From NCBI RefSeq assembly GCF_947259545.1, contig NZ_CAMYMK010000003.1, forward strand, positions 1 to 57,468: DNA of 57,468 bases, written 5' to 3'. The position numbers and the translations under genes were made by a program. Of this stretch, positions 6,400-15,138 are shown piece after piece. Below the pieces are notes generated by a model. It did no database searches. It was not told the DNA's origin and saw nothing but the letters and a program-made list of their open reading frames with translations. Position 1 is the stretch's first letter; every line of letters begins with the position of its first letter. The DNA is from an uncultured Marinobacter sp. GTDB lineage: Bacteria; Pseudomonadota; Gammaproteobacteria; Pseudomonadales; Oleiphilaceae.

Positions 6400-7095
6400 T
6401 TGAAAACAATAGGCCTGATAGGCGGAATGAGCTGGGAGTCGACCCAGACTTATTACCGTCTGATCAACCAGAAAGTAAGAGACGAACTCGGCGGGCTCCA
6501 TTCGGCAAAGCTCGTTCTCTATAGCGTGGATTTTGCCGAGATTGAGGCGTTGCAGCACCAGGGTGATTGGCAGGCAACAGCGGAAATACTGGGATCAGTC
6601 GGCCGGTCGGTTGAATTGGCAGGGGCGGATTTTCTCGTTCTGTGTACGAACACAATGCATAAAGTCGCCTGCCAAATTGAGCAAGCAGTAAGCATTCCCC
6701 TTCTTCACATTGCGGACGCCACCGCCAACGTGCTTAAAAAGGATGGAATAACCTGTGTAGGGTTGCTGGGGACAAGATTTACGATGGAGCAGACGTTTTA
6801 TCTGGGTCGTCTCCAGGATCATGGTATCCGGGTCGTCGTGCCTGATGAGTCCCAAAGAGCGCAGGTTCATTCTGTGATTTACAATGAATTGTGCCGTGGT
6901 GTGGTCAGGTCTGATTCAAAAAAGATGTATTTGGACGTAGTCGCATCGTTGGCTGAGCGCGGTGCTCAAGGTGTCATTTTGGGGTGTACGGAGATAGGTC
7001 TTTTGATCCAGGGCTCAGATACAGATGTTCAACTCTATGACACTACGGAAATACATGCCGAACAGGCGGTTCAGCTTGCTGTGGGCAGGATTTAA
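6400..7095 (+). CDS. Aspartate/glutamate racemase family protein
   Basis: 231 residues. IGLIGGMSWEST at the N-terminus, the first catalytic cysteine in LVLCTNTMH (about residue 83) and the second in VILGCTEIGLL (about residue 197) define the cofactor-independent Asp/Glu racemase superfamily, YgeA-like branch. Such enzymes interconvert L- and D-amino acids using two cysteines. The start is a TTG at 6400 with a strong GGAGGT at 6389-6394; no better ATG exists. It directly follows the last attC and may be the first gene outside the array. Confidence 0.85.
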   Translation: MKTIGLIGGMSWESTQTYYRLINQKVRDELGGLHSAKLVLYSVDFAEIEALQHQGDWQATAEILGSVGRSVELAGADFLVLCTNTMHKVACQIEQAVSIPLLHIADATANVLKKDGITCVGLLGTRFTMEQTFYLGRLQDHGIRVVVPDESQRAQVHSVIYNELCRGVVRSDSKKMYLDVVASLAERGAQGVILGCTEIGLLIQGSDTDVQLYDTTEIHAEQAVQLAVGRI

Positions 7096-7136
7096 CCGGG
7101 GACTGTCCTCGCGCAGCCCAGACTCGGAGAGATGCC

Positions 7137-7850
7137 GTGATCGAGTTACATCAATTTGCGCCGGGGTGGGGTTTGAATGCAAGCCCGTTCTGCCTCAAGG
7201 TGGAGGTTTACTGTCGTCTGGCAGAACTGCCCTACCAGACCAGGAGCACCCTTCCTTTCAAGGGCCCGAGGGGCAAGCTTCCGTTCATTGTTGATCAGTC
7301 GCACCGTGTTCCCGACAGTGGCAATATCCTCACCTACCTGAAGAAGACATACGGTGACCCGCTAGACGGACAGCTCTCCGAAGCTCAGTTAGCCACCGGT
7401 CATATGTTGCGCCGTACCTGTGAGGAGAGCCTTTACTTCGCTATCGTCTTTTCACGTTGGGTGGACGACAGATACTGGCCGAAGACCAGGGAAGCGTTTT
7501 TTGGCATGGTGCCCCCCGTAGCCCGCCACCTGGTGGCGGGTGCAGCGCGAAAAGGCATCAGGAAAAGCCTTGTCGGGCAGGGTTATGGTCGCTATCCCCT
7601 GGCTGAGGTGTATGCCGCCGGCACTGCGGATCTTTCCGCGATTGCTTGGCAGCTGGGCCAGCATAAGTACGCGGCAGGGAACGAGGTGACCTCATTGGAT
7701 GCGACTGTCTACGCATTCCTTTTCAACATCGTTCGGGCACCACTGGAGACACCGCTCAAGCATGCTGCTTCGGAGCGTGAGTCGATTCTCGCATACCTGG
7801 AGCGTATGGAGGACGTGCTGAAGATGAAAAGTGGCCCTGGTGGAGTGTAA
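7137..7850 (+). CDS. Fax/metaxin-like glutathione S-transferase family protein
   Basis: 237 residues. The N-terminal thioredoxin-like half (about 1-75) has NASPFCLKVEVYCRLAELPY followed by GPRGKLPFIVD and VPDSGNILTYL. The helical C-terminal half contains LDATVYAFLFNIV. This arrangement is typical of the failed-axon-connections/metaxin-like GST group rather than classical GSTs. The start is a GTG at 7137. Enzymatic activity is unproven for most members. It lies 41 bp after the racemase gene and may be cotranscribed. Confidence 0.78.
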   Translation: MIELHQFAPGWGLNASPFCLKVEVYCRLAELPYQTRSTLPFKGPRGKLPFIVDQSHRVPDSGNILTYLKKTYGDPLDGQLSEAQLATGHMLRRTCEESLYFAIVFSRWVDDRYWPKTREAFFGMVPPVARHLVAGAARKGIRKSLVGQGYGRYPLAEVYAAGTADLSAIAWQLGQHKYAAGNEVTSLDATVYAFLFNIVRAPLETPLKHAASERESILAYLERMEDVLKMKSGPGGV

Positions 7851-7975
7851 GCGGTGTCGCCTGACATCCCGGAAGATAAGCGAGCTCGCCACCACGGTGA
7901 CTCTGGCTGCTATGTTTAGGGTCAGGGCGTGGTTCCTGATCCGGGGCCGCCCATAACCTGTAAGAGGGGCATGCC

Positions 7976-9217
7976 ATGACATACGATCTTCTGGATGAAA
8001 GCGGGCAGATTCTTCGTGAGGCCGGACGTCTCGGTCAGATTGACCCCAATGTGATGGAATATCTTGCCGCACCCGGACGCCTGGTGTCGTTTCGCATCCC
8101 ACTGAAGATGGACGACGGCAGCTTTCGCGTCTTCGACGCCCATCGTGTCCGTTATAACGATGCTCTAGGTCCGAGTCGTGATGGGACACGTATTTCACCT
8201 CATCTCGACCTTGATGAGGTGAAATCGCTGGCACTGATTATGGCGATCAAACATGCGGCTGGCCGGATTCCCGCCGGTGGGGGCAAGGGTGGCATCGTGG
8301 CCGACCCGCATGAACTGAGCGATCGGGAATTGCAGTCGCTTTGCCGGGCCTACATTCGCAATCTGCGCCCCCGTGGTCCGGCTTACGATGTGCCTGGTGC
8401 GGATATCGGCACGGGGCTGCAATCCATGAGCTGGATGCTGGACGAATATGAATCAGTCACCGGATACCATGAGCCGACAGCGGTCAATGACAAACCACCT
8501 ATCCTTGGCGGATCGCTGGGGGGGTATGAAGCGACCGGCAGTGGTGTTTTTGACGTATTTCGGGAGGCTGCGGAGCAGGATGGCTTTGATGTTGAAGATG
8601 CCCGTGTCGCTATCCAGGGGTTTGGCCAGGTCGGATCGGTAGCGGCAAGTCTGTTCTACGAAGCCGGTTGTGATGTGGTGGCGGTGAGTGATAGCCGTGG
8701 CGGCATTTATGCAAACAACGGGCTCGATATTCCCGGTCTGTTGGCGCATAAGCAGACCAAGGGGAAAGTCGCAGACTTTGCCGGCAGCCAGCCCTTAACC
8801 AGTTCAGAGATGCTGGAATGTGACTGCGATGTACTGGTGCCTGCGTCAGTTCAGGGCGTCATTACTGCGGACAATGCAGACAGGATCAAGGCTCGGATGG
8901 TGGTGGAGGCAGCCAATGCCCCGATCACGGTCGCCGCCGATGATATATTGCTGGAAAAAGGGGTGACCGTCGTACCGGATGTCCTGGCCAACGCCGGCAG
9001 CGTGCATTTATGCCAAATGGAACGTAGCCAGGGGCTCTCCGACTATTACTGGGATATTGATACGGTCAACAGCATGCGACAGGATCGGTTGACCAGAAGC
9101 TACCGGGAAGCGGTGAATACGGCAGCTGAATACCAATTAAAATCAATCCGTCTGGGGGCATGGATTAATGCACTAAAACGGATTGAAGAAGCGATGCACA
9201 TGCGCGGCTGGTGTTAG
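7976..9217 (+). CDS. Glu/Leu/Phe/Val-type dehydrogenase
   Basis: 413 residues of the amino-acid dehydrogenase family, which oxidatively deaminates glutamate or a branched-chain/aromatic amino acid with NAD(P)+. Visible are substrate and catalytic lysines K92 and K104 (IPAGGGKGGI), the catalytic aspartate D143 in PGADIGTG, the Rossmann loop GFGQVG (215-220) and the C-terminal NAGSVHLCQ-ERSQ region. The substrate cannot be set by eye, because usual glutamate-specific residues are not clearly preserved. ATG at 7976 with GAGGGG upstream. Monocistronic context. Confidence 0.88.
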   Translation: MTYDLLDESGQILREAGRLGQIDPNVMEYLAAPGRLVSFRIPLKMDDGSFRVFDAHRVRYNDALGPSRDGTRISPHLDLDEVKSLALIMAIKHAAGRIPAGGGKGGIVADPHELSDRELQSLCRAYIRNLRPRGPAYDVPGADIGTGLQSMSWMLDEYESVTGYHEPTAVNDKPPILGGSLGGYEATGSGVFDVFREAAEQDGFDVEDARVAIQGFGQVGSVAASLFYEAGCDVVAVSDSRGGIYANNGLDIPGLLAHKQTKGKVADFAGSQPLTSSEMLECDCDVLVPASVQGVITADNADRIKARMVVEAANAPITVAADDILLEKGVTVVPDVLANAGSVHLCQMERSQGLSDYYWDIDTVNSMRQDRLTRSYREAVNTAAEYQLKSIRLGAWINALKRIEEAMHMRGWC

Positions 9218-9265
9218 TCGGGCAGGGTCAGGCCGGGCCGATTATCTCAAGGAGTGCTTCTGGGC

Positions 9266-9721
9266 ATGAGTGACGAAGTAGTGGAAAACGATTTGATACA
9301 TTGCATTTACTGCAGTGCCGGCACCGTTAGGTTCAGTGATACGGATATGGTGTCCCTCCTCGAAAAAGCCAGGGAAGCGAATGCTGCGTTGGGCGTTACC
9401 GGAATGCTTTTATACGAGGCAGGATCGTTCTTTCAGGTGTTGGAAGGCCCGGCTGAGAGCGTTGATGCGCTGTACGAAAAGATCTTCAGGGATAAGAGGC
9501 ATCGCCGGATCACTAAGATTATCAGGGAGCCCATTGAGGCCAGAAACTTCTCCGAGTGGACGATGGGGTACGCAGGTGTCACCCGGCAGGACTTAAAGGA
9601 AATAGAGGGGCTGAATGACTTCTTCTATGCCGGGAAGTGTTTCACGGAGCTGGATCCGGGCAGAGCTAAAAAGTTACTTGAGACGTTCAAGGATGGTAAC
9701 TGGCGTGCTTCATTGAGATAA
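9266..9721 (+). CDS. Short BLUF blue-light photoreceptor
   Basis: 151 residues, a single BLUF domain with a ~45-residue helical tail and no output domain. The FAD-site residues fall at the same spacing as in AppA: Y15, N39, Q57, W98 and M100 correspond to Y21, N45, Q63, W104 and M106. Photochemistry therefore looks intact. Short BLUF proteins act by protein-protein contact. The ATG at 9266 follows AAGGAG; the earlier GTG at 9254 overlaps that box and is rejected. No obvious partner is adjacent. Confidence 0.92.
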   Translation: MSDEVVENDLIHCIYCSAGTVRFSDTDMVSLLEKAREANAALGVTGMLLYEAGSFFQVLEGPAESVDALYEKIFRDKRHRRITKIIREPIEARNFSEWTMGYAGVTRQDLKEIEGLNDFFYAGKCFTELDPGRAKKLLETFKDGNWRASLR

Positions 9722-9737
9722 CAAACAGTCAACGCGG

Positions 9738-10280
9738 TCACGGCATGTTGCGGCAGGGCTTCGACATCGGCTGCCAACGCGGTGGGTGTCCGGACCCTGG
9801 CAGGGTGCCATTGCTCTGGCGGATAGCACGGTAGACTTGCCCCTCGTGAAGGACCTGATCACCGACACTGTAGCTTCCGGCAAAGGACCACGCCGGGAGT
9901 TCCGGGCAACTGGCCTCGGCAGTGTCCGACGTTTGCGGTTGTTTGTCTTCGGCCCGGGTTGTTTCCTGGGGCCGCCGGTCCGGTGGGGTGGTGGCTTCCG
10001 GGCGTCGTTCTGACTGGTCCGGGCCTGCGGCACACGCGGGAGGCTCTTCAAGGCGTTGCCAGGCGAACGCTCCCTGTCCCGGTTCGCGGCCTTCATGACG
10101 TTCCTGAGAGCGGTACCAGTCGCCGCGATAGAATGTGACTGCGCCACGGGCATAATAGCGGGTTGGTACCCAACTGTTTTCCGACTCGGAGCATGCCGGC
10201 GCCGCGAGGGCAGGCATGACGGCCATCGGAGAGGCCAGGAGGGTAGCCAGGACCAGGCCGGTTAATAATCGGTTTTTCAT
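9738..10280 (-). CDS. Secreted protein with two chitin-binding (CBM5/12-like) modules
   Basis: 180 residues. There is a clear Sec signal peptide (about 1-26, ending ALA-AP) and two similar aromatic modules. The first (about 35-78) has SWVPTRYYARGAVTFYRGDWYRS; the second (about 130-175) has AWSFAGSYSVGDQVLHEGQVYRA. Both end in a W-x-P/L element. Between them is a low-complexity linker rich in P, E, R and T. The module pattern matches carbohydrate-binding domains of chitinases, but no catalytic domain is present. The start codon overlaps the stop of the YcaO gene (ATGA), implying coupled translation. Confidence 0.75.
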   Translation of the reverse strand: MKNRLLTGLVLATLLASPMAVMPALAAPACSESENSWVPTRYYARGAVTFYRGDWYRSQERHEGREPGQGAFAWQRLEEPPACAAGPDQSERRPEATTPPDRRPQETTRAEDKQPQTSDTAEASCPELPAWSFAGSYSVGDQVLHEGQVYRAIRQSNGTLPGSGHPPRWQPMSKPCRNMP

Positions 10281-12472
10281 TGTGAGGTGATACCCGCTTT
10301 GGCTGCCCGGGCCGCGTGCAGCTTCTTGTAGCTGTCGATCAGCCGCAGGTGTTTGTCCAGGCCTTCCAGTTGCATGTTGGTCGGGGTCAGGCCGTGGAAT
10401 CGAACCTCACCGCTGACTGAGCCCACCACGGCGTTCATGGTCTCATCCCCGAACATGCGCCGGAAGTTGGTCAGGTAGTCGTCCAGCGTCATCTCGTCAT
10501 CAAGGGTGACTTCCAGCACTGCCTGTACCGCTTGGTAAAACAGCCCGCGTTCGACGGTGTTGTCGTTGAATTGCAGGAACATGTCGACAAACTCGAGTGC
10601 TTCCTCGTGCCACTGCAGGGCCAGGCAGATCAGGATTTTCAGCTCGAGGATGGTGAGCTGACCCCACACGGTGTTCTCGTCAAACTCCACGCCGATCAGG
10701 GTGATGATCGTCATGTAGTTGTCGAGCTGGCTGGCTTCCAGGCGCTCCACCAGATCGGCCAACTGCTCGTCACTCAGGCGGTGCAGGTTGAGGATATCTT
10801 CCCGGTAGTCCAGCGCCATGTTGGTGTTATCCATGATCAGATCCTCGACCGGATACACCTCGGAATAACCCGGCACCAGTATGCGGCAGACCGGCGCGCC
10901 CAACTCCTCATAAACAGCCACATAGACTTCCTTGCCCAGGTCCGCGAGGATGCTGAACAGGCCGTCGGCCTCTTCCGCGTTGGTGCCGGAGAAATCCCAC
11001 TCGCAGAAATCGTAGTTGGATCGGGCGCTGAAGAAGCGCCAGGACACCACGCCGGTGGAATCGATAAAGTGCTCGACGAAGTTGTTGGGCTCGGTGACCG
11101 CCAGGCTGTTGAAGGTGGGGGCTGGCACGTCGTTCAGGCCCTCGAAGCTGCGGCCCTGGAGCAATTCCGTCAGGCTGCGTTCCAGCGCCACTTCAAAGCT
11201 CGGGTGGGCGCCAAAGGAGGCAAACACGCCGCCGGTTCTCGGGTTCATCAGCGTCACGCACATCACCGGGAACTGACCGCCCAGGGAGGCGTCTTTCACC
11301 AGGGTCGGAAAGCCCTGGGCTTCCAGGGCTTCGATACCCTCGAGAATGTCCGGATACTTCTCCAGTACTTCCCGGGGCACATCCGGTAGCGCCACTTCTT
11401 CTTCGATGATCTGCTTCTTCACTGCCCGCTCGAAGATTTCCGACAGGCACTGTACCTGCGCTTCGTGCAACGTGTTGCCGGCGCTCATGCCGTTGCTGAG
11501 ATACAGGTTCTCGATCAGGTTGGAGGGGAAGTAGACCACCTCGCCGTCGGACTGGCGCACGAAGGGCAGGGAGCAGATACCACGGTCACTCCGGCCGGAG
11601 TTGGTGTCGATCAGGTTGGAGCCACACAGCTCCTCCTCGGGGTTGTAGATCGCGAGGCAGTGGTCATCCAGAATGCCTTCGGGCAGCTCGTCGTCCGGCC
11701 CGGGCTTGAACCATTGCTCGTTGGGATAATGCACAAACTCGCTGTTGGCGATCTCTTCGCCGAAGAACTGGTCGTTGTAGAAGAAGTTGCAGTTCAGGCG
11801 CTCAATGAATTCGCCCAGTGCCGAACACAGTGCGCTTTCCTTGGTGGCGCCTTTGCCGTTGGTAAAGCACATGGGCGAGGCGGCATCGCGGATGTGCAGC
11901 GACCACACATGGGGCACGATATTGCGCCAGGAGGCGATTTCGATTTTCATGCCCAGGTCTTCAAGGATGCCGGTCATGTTGGCGATGGTCTGCTCCAGCG
12001 GCAGATCCTTACCGACAATGTAAGTACTCGCTTCACCTTCCGGCGGCGCCATCAGCAGGGCCTGGGCGTCCTCGTCGAGATTCTCGACGACTTCAATCTG
12101 GAATTCGGGCCCGGTCTGCACCACTTTTTTTACGGTGCAGCGATCGATCGAGCGCAGAATGCCCTGACGGTCCTTTTCGGAAATGTCTTCCGGTAGCTCC
12201 ACCTCAATTCTGAATATCTGGTTGTAGCGGTTTTCCGGGTCGACAATGTTGTTTTGCGACAGGCGGATGTTTTCCGTCGGGATATCCCGTGCCTTGCAGT
12301 AAACCCGCACAAAGTAAGCCGCACAGAGTGCCGATGACGCCAGGAAATAGTCGAACGGGCTGGGCGCCGAGCCATCGCCCTTGTAGCGAATGGGCTGGTC
12401 GGTAGTGACGGTGAAATCATCAAACTTGGCTTCAAGTCGAAGATTTTCCAGAAAGTTAACTTTGATTTCCAT
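10277..12472 (-). CDS. ycaO: OsmC-YcaO fusion protein
   Basis: 731 residues. Residues about 1-135 form an OsmC-like domain with candidate redox cysteines C50 and C112. From about 150 the sequence follows E. coli YcaO (ASWRNIVPHVWSLHIRDA, then CFTNGKGATKESALCSALGEFIERL) to the TPR-like C-terminus. YcaO proteins are ATP-dependent amide-backbone-activating enzymes. The E. coli protein is linked to beta-methylthiolation of ribosomal protein S12 together with RimO. The OsmC fusion adds a thiol-peroxidase-like fold. No RiPP precursor or partner cyclodehydratase is nearby, which favours the housekeeping role. Confidence 0.88.
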   Translation of the reverse strand: MEIKVNFLENLRLEAKFDDFTVTTDQPIRYKGDGSAPSPFDYFLASSALCAAYFVRVYCKARDIPTENIRLSQNNIVDPENRYNQIFRIEVELPEDISEKDRQGILRSIDRCTVKKVVQTGPEFQIEVVENLDEDAQALLMAPPEGEASTYIVGKDLPLEQTIANMTGILEDLGMKIEIASWRNIVPHVWSLHIRDAASPMCFTNGKGATKESALCSALGEFIERLNCNFFYNDQFFGEEIANSEFVHYPNEQWFKPGPDDELPEGILDDHCLAIYNPEEELCGSNLIDTNSGRSDRGICSLPFVRQSDGEVVYFPSNLIENLYLSNGMSAGNTLHEAQVQCLSEIFERAVKKQIIEEEVALPDVPREVLEKYPDILEGIEALEAQGFPTLVKDASLGGQFPVMCVTLMNPRTGGVFASFGAHPSFEVALERSLTELLQGRSFEGLNDVPAPTFNSLAVTEPNNFVEHFIDSTGVVSWRFFSARSNYDFCEWDFSGTNAEEADGLFSILADLGKEVYVAVYEELGAPVCRILVPGYSEVYPVEDLIMDNTNMALDYREDILNLHRLSDEQLADLVERLEASQLDNYMTIITLIGVEFDENTVWGQLTILELKILICLALQWHEEALEFVDMFLQFNDNTVERGLFYQAVQAVLEVTLDDEMTLDDYLTNFRRMFGDETMNAVVGSVSGEVRFHGLTPTNMQLEGLDKHLRLIDSYKKLHAARAAKAGITSQ

Positions 12473-12633
12473 GAACAGGGTACCGCGTTTGCAGAATTGA
12501 GCGGGCTATGGGAAGCCGGGTGCCATTATCCAGTTTTTATCGCCTCGCGTCTTGGGTCACTTACAAAACTGCAAGGCGTCTGACCGGTTGAGTCTTAAGG
12601 CTGGGTTGGGTAATACTCCAGTGTTTTCGGTAC

Positions 12634-12643
12634 AGTGATCACT
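12634..12643. promoter_or_regulatory. Palindrome AGTGATCACT upstream of yghU-like gene
   Basis: A perfect 10-bp palindrome lies 32 bp before the start of the downstream GST gene, in the 203-bp gap separating it from the divergent OsmC-YcaO gene. The position suits an operator or promoter element. Chance occurrence of a 10-bp palindrome is not negligible. Confidence 0.3.
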
Positions 12644-12675
12644 ACTCATCCATACCCTGCGACGAGGCCCGTTGT

Positions 12676-13548
12676 ATGACTGATAACACGTACACCCCAC
12701 CGAAAGTCTGGAAGTGGGACTCCGCCAGCGGCGGCGCGTTTGCCAACATCAATCGCCCCATTGCCGGCCCGACCCATGAGAAAGAGCTGCCGGTGGGCAA
12801 GCATCCGTTGCAGCTGTATTCCCTGGCGACGCCCAACGGCGTGAAAGTGACGGTGATGCTGGAAGAGCTACTGGCCCTGGGCTTTGAAGGGGCGGAGTAC
12901 GACGCCTACCTGATCCGCATTACCGAGGGGGAGCAATTCGGCAGCGGGTTTGTCGGGGTGAATCCAAACTCCAAGATTCCGGCGATGATGGATTACAGCA
13001 CCAATCCGCCGGTGCGGTTGTTCGAATCAGGGTCGATTCTGTTGTATCTCGCCGAGAAGTTTGGTGTCTTCGTGCCCGAAGACGTTGCCGGTCGCGCCGA
13101 GTGTATGAATTGGCTGTTCTGGCAAATGGGCAGTGCGCCGATGCTGGGTGGCGGTTTTGGTCACTTCTATGCCTACGCACCCGAGAAGTACGAATACCCG
13201 ATCAACCGCTACACCATGGAGGTGAAGCGGCAACTGGATGTGTTGGATCGCCAGCTGGCGGATCGCCCCTACATCGCCGGTGATGAATACACCATCGCCG
13301 ATATGGCGATCTGGCCCTGGTACGGGGCACTGGTCAAGAATAAGGTCTACGAGGCGGCGGAATTCCTCGAAGCCCACACTTACACCAACGTGATCCGCTG
13401 GACGGATGAGATCGCCAAACGCCCGGCTGTGCAGCGTGGCCGCAAGGTCAACCGGGCCTGGGGCGAACCGTCGAGCCAGCTCCATGAGCGGCACGACGCC
13501 AGCGATTTCGAGCTCCGCACTCAGGACAAGCTGGAGGCTTCTTCCTGA
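12676..13548 (+). CDS. yghU: YghU-type glutathione S-transferase
   Basis: 290 residues closely following YghU: a long N-terminal extension (TYTPPKVWKWDSASGGAFANINRPIAGPTHEKELPVGKHP), then the thioredoxin domain with SLATPNGVKVTVMLEELLA (T52 and N54 contact glutathione disulfide in this group), NPNSKIPAM and ESGSILLYLAEKFG. The helical domain contains ADMAIWPWYG. YghU/Nu-class enzymes act as disulfide-bond reductases and peroxidases on organic peroxides. Its last 28 bp overlap the end of the convergent monooxygenase gene. Confidence 0.92.
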   Translation: MTDNTYTPPKVWKWDSASGGAFANINRPIAGPTHEKELPVGKHPLQLYSLATPNGVKVTVMLEELLALGFEGAEYDAYLIRITEGEQFGSGFVGVNPNSKIPAMMDYSTNPPVRLFESGSILLYLAEKFGVFVPEDVAGRAECMNWLFWQMGSAPMLGGGFGHFYAYAPEKYEYPINRYTMEVKRQLDVLDRQLADRPYIAGDEYTIADMAIWPWYGALVKNKVYEAAEFLEAHTYTNVIRWTDEIAKRPAVQRGRKVNRAWGEPSSQLHERHDASDFELRTQDKLEASS

Positions 13549-15086
13549 GCGGCTGCCTGTGTCACCGGCTGGTCAGATAGGGCGTGGACTTTGGCCTTGC
13601 CGGCGAATTCAACGTCGTAATCTTTCAGCTTGAACACGTTCAGCCGGCGCTTCAGCGCGCTCAGTGACCAGGGCCAGGCGGCGAAGTTGCGGCCGTTCTG
13701 GTCCAGGTAATAGCTGCTGCAGCCGCCGGCGTTGAAGACGGTGGTTTGCAGGTTCTTCTGGACCCGTTGGTTGTGCTGCTTCAGCACCGAGCGTTTGATG
13801 CTCAGTTTGCTGATGCGCTTCTCCTTGATCTTCCACAGACCGTCAATGATGTAGTCGAGCTGTGCCTCTGCCAGCCGGATAAACGAGTCATACACCAGTA
13901 CGTTGGGCCCGAGGATCAGGAACGCGTTCGGGGAATTTTCCAGGGTGGTGCCCAGGTACGCCTCCGGTGAACTGTTCTTCCACAGATCCGCCCAGCGCTG
14001 TCCGTTGGCGTTGAACACCTTGTTGCCGATGGGTGGGTGGGAGACGTCGAACCCGGTACCCCAGATAATCACGTCCACTTCACGGCGTTCGCCGTTGGCG
14101 GCGATGACCGTATTGCCTTCCACTTTCACCAGCCCACTGGGGATCAGCGAAGTGTTGTCCGCCTGCAGGGCGGCGTAGTAGTCGTTGGCAAACAGGATGC
14201 GCTTGCAGCCAATGTCGAAGTTCGGGGTGACTGCCTTACGTAGTTCCGGGTCCTGAATCTGCAGCTTCAGCAGTTGCCTGGCGGCGACATTGACCGGCTT
14301 CAGGAAGGTCGGGTTGCGCAGGCCGAAATTGATCACATTCAGCGAGCCGGCAACAGCCTTGCGCCAGGTGCTCTGGATCACCGGGAACCGGTCGATTACC
14401 TGTTTGCCGGTGTCGCCCAGCTGCATGTCGGGCTTGGGCAGCACCCAGGGCGCCGTGCGCTGGAAGACATGGAGTTCCGCCGCTTGCGGCTGGATACGGG
14501 GCACAAACTGGATGGCGGACGCGCCGGTGCCGATGACGGCGATACGCTTGCCGGTCAGGTCGTAATCGTGATTCCAGCGGGCGGAGTGGAACATCTCGCC
14601 CTTGAAGGAATCCAGACCCGGAATCGGTGGGATCTTTGATTCGGTGATCGGGCCGGTGGCAAAGACAACGGTTTTCGAGAGGTACTGGCCGTTGCTGGTG
14701 TCCAGTCGCCAGAGGTGGAGTTCGTCATCCCAGGCGGCGCGGTTCAGTTCGTTGTTGAACTCGATCAGCGGGGTGATGCCGAAGTCGTCGCTGACGTTCT
14801 CGAGGTAATCCAGAATTTCCGGCTGCTTGGCAAACAGGTTGCTCCACTTGCTGCTCGGGGCAAAGGAATAGGAATAGAGCGATGACGGCACATCACAGCC
14901 ACAGCCCGGGTAGGTGTTTTCCCGCCAGGTGCCACCGACCCGGCTGGCTTTCTCAATGATCTTGAAGTTGTGGTAGCCGGTTTTCTTCAGCTTGATCGCC
15001 GTGGCCAGCCCGGAAATACCCGCGCCGACAATAAAGGTATCGTAGACATTGTCTGCGGCGGAGGAGTTGGTGCTTGCATGTGCCAT
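13521..15086 (-). CDS. Type I Baeyer-Villiger monooxygenase (FAD/NADPH)
   Basis: 521 residues with an FAD-binding GAGISG (21-26), GGTW and YPGCGCDVPSSLYSYSF, the Baeyer-Villiger fingerprint FxGxxxHxxxW at 161-171 (FKGEMFHSARW) and a second Rossmann loop GTGASA (186-191). The enzyme would insert oxygen into ketones or oxidise heteroatoms. The gene is followed on the other strand by yghU and preceded, 52 bp away on the same strand, by a PF10118 diiron-like protein. The two probably form an operon. The substrate is unknown; steroid-, ketone- and alkane-derived compounds are typical. Confidence 0.9.
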   Translation of the reverse strand: MAHASTNSSAADNVYDTFIVGAGISGLATAIKLKKTGYHNFKIIEKASRVGGTWRENTYPGCGCDVPSSLYSYSFAPSSKWSNLFAKQPEILDYLENVSDDFGITPLIEFNNELNRAAWDDELHLWRLDTSNGQYLSKTVVFATGPITESKIPPIPGLDSFKGEMFHSARWNHDYDLTGKRIAVIGTGASAIQFVPRIQPQAAELHVFQRTAPWVLPKPDMQLGDTGKQVIDRFPVIQSTWRKAVAGSLNVINFGLRNPTFLKPVNVAARQLLKLQIQDPELRKAVTPNFDIGCKRILFANDYYAALQADNTSLIPSGLVKVEGNTVIAANGERREVDVIIWGTGFDVSHPPIGNKVFNANGQRWADLWKNSSPEAYLGTTLENSPNAFLILGPNVLVYDSFIRLAEAQLDYIIDGLWKIKEKRISKLSIKRSVLKQHNQRVQKNLQTTVFNAGGCSSYYLDQNGRNFAAWPWSLSALKRRLNVFKLKDYDVEFAGKAKVHALSDQPVTQAAAQEEASSLS

Positions 15087-15138
15087 GTGTTGTAACCGTC
15101 GTTGAATTCCGTTGTTTGAAGCTGCTGTCCGTCAGGAT

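Noticed and set aside
6400..7095. Racemase gene as another integron cassette
   Set aside because: No attC follows it, and the site before it lacks a GTTRRRY core, so it more likely belongs to the chromosome beyond the array.
10532..11389. Long plus-strand open frame opposite the ycaO gene
   Set aside because: It is a high-GC antisense shadow with histidine- and glutamine-rich composition and no ribosome-binding site. Similar frames opposite betA, ahpF, pntAB and the monooxygenases were dropped for the same reason.
10277..12472. YcaO as part of a thiazole/oxazole RiPP cluster
   Set aside because: No small precursor peptide, E1-like partner or dehydrogenase is nearby, and the sequence follows the E. 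coli YcaO housekeeping type, here with an OsmC fusion.
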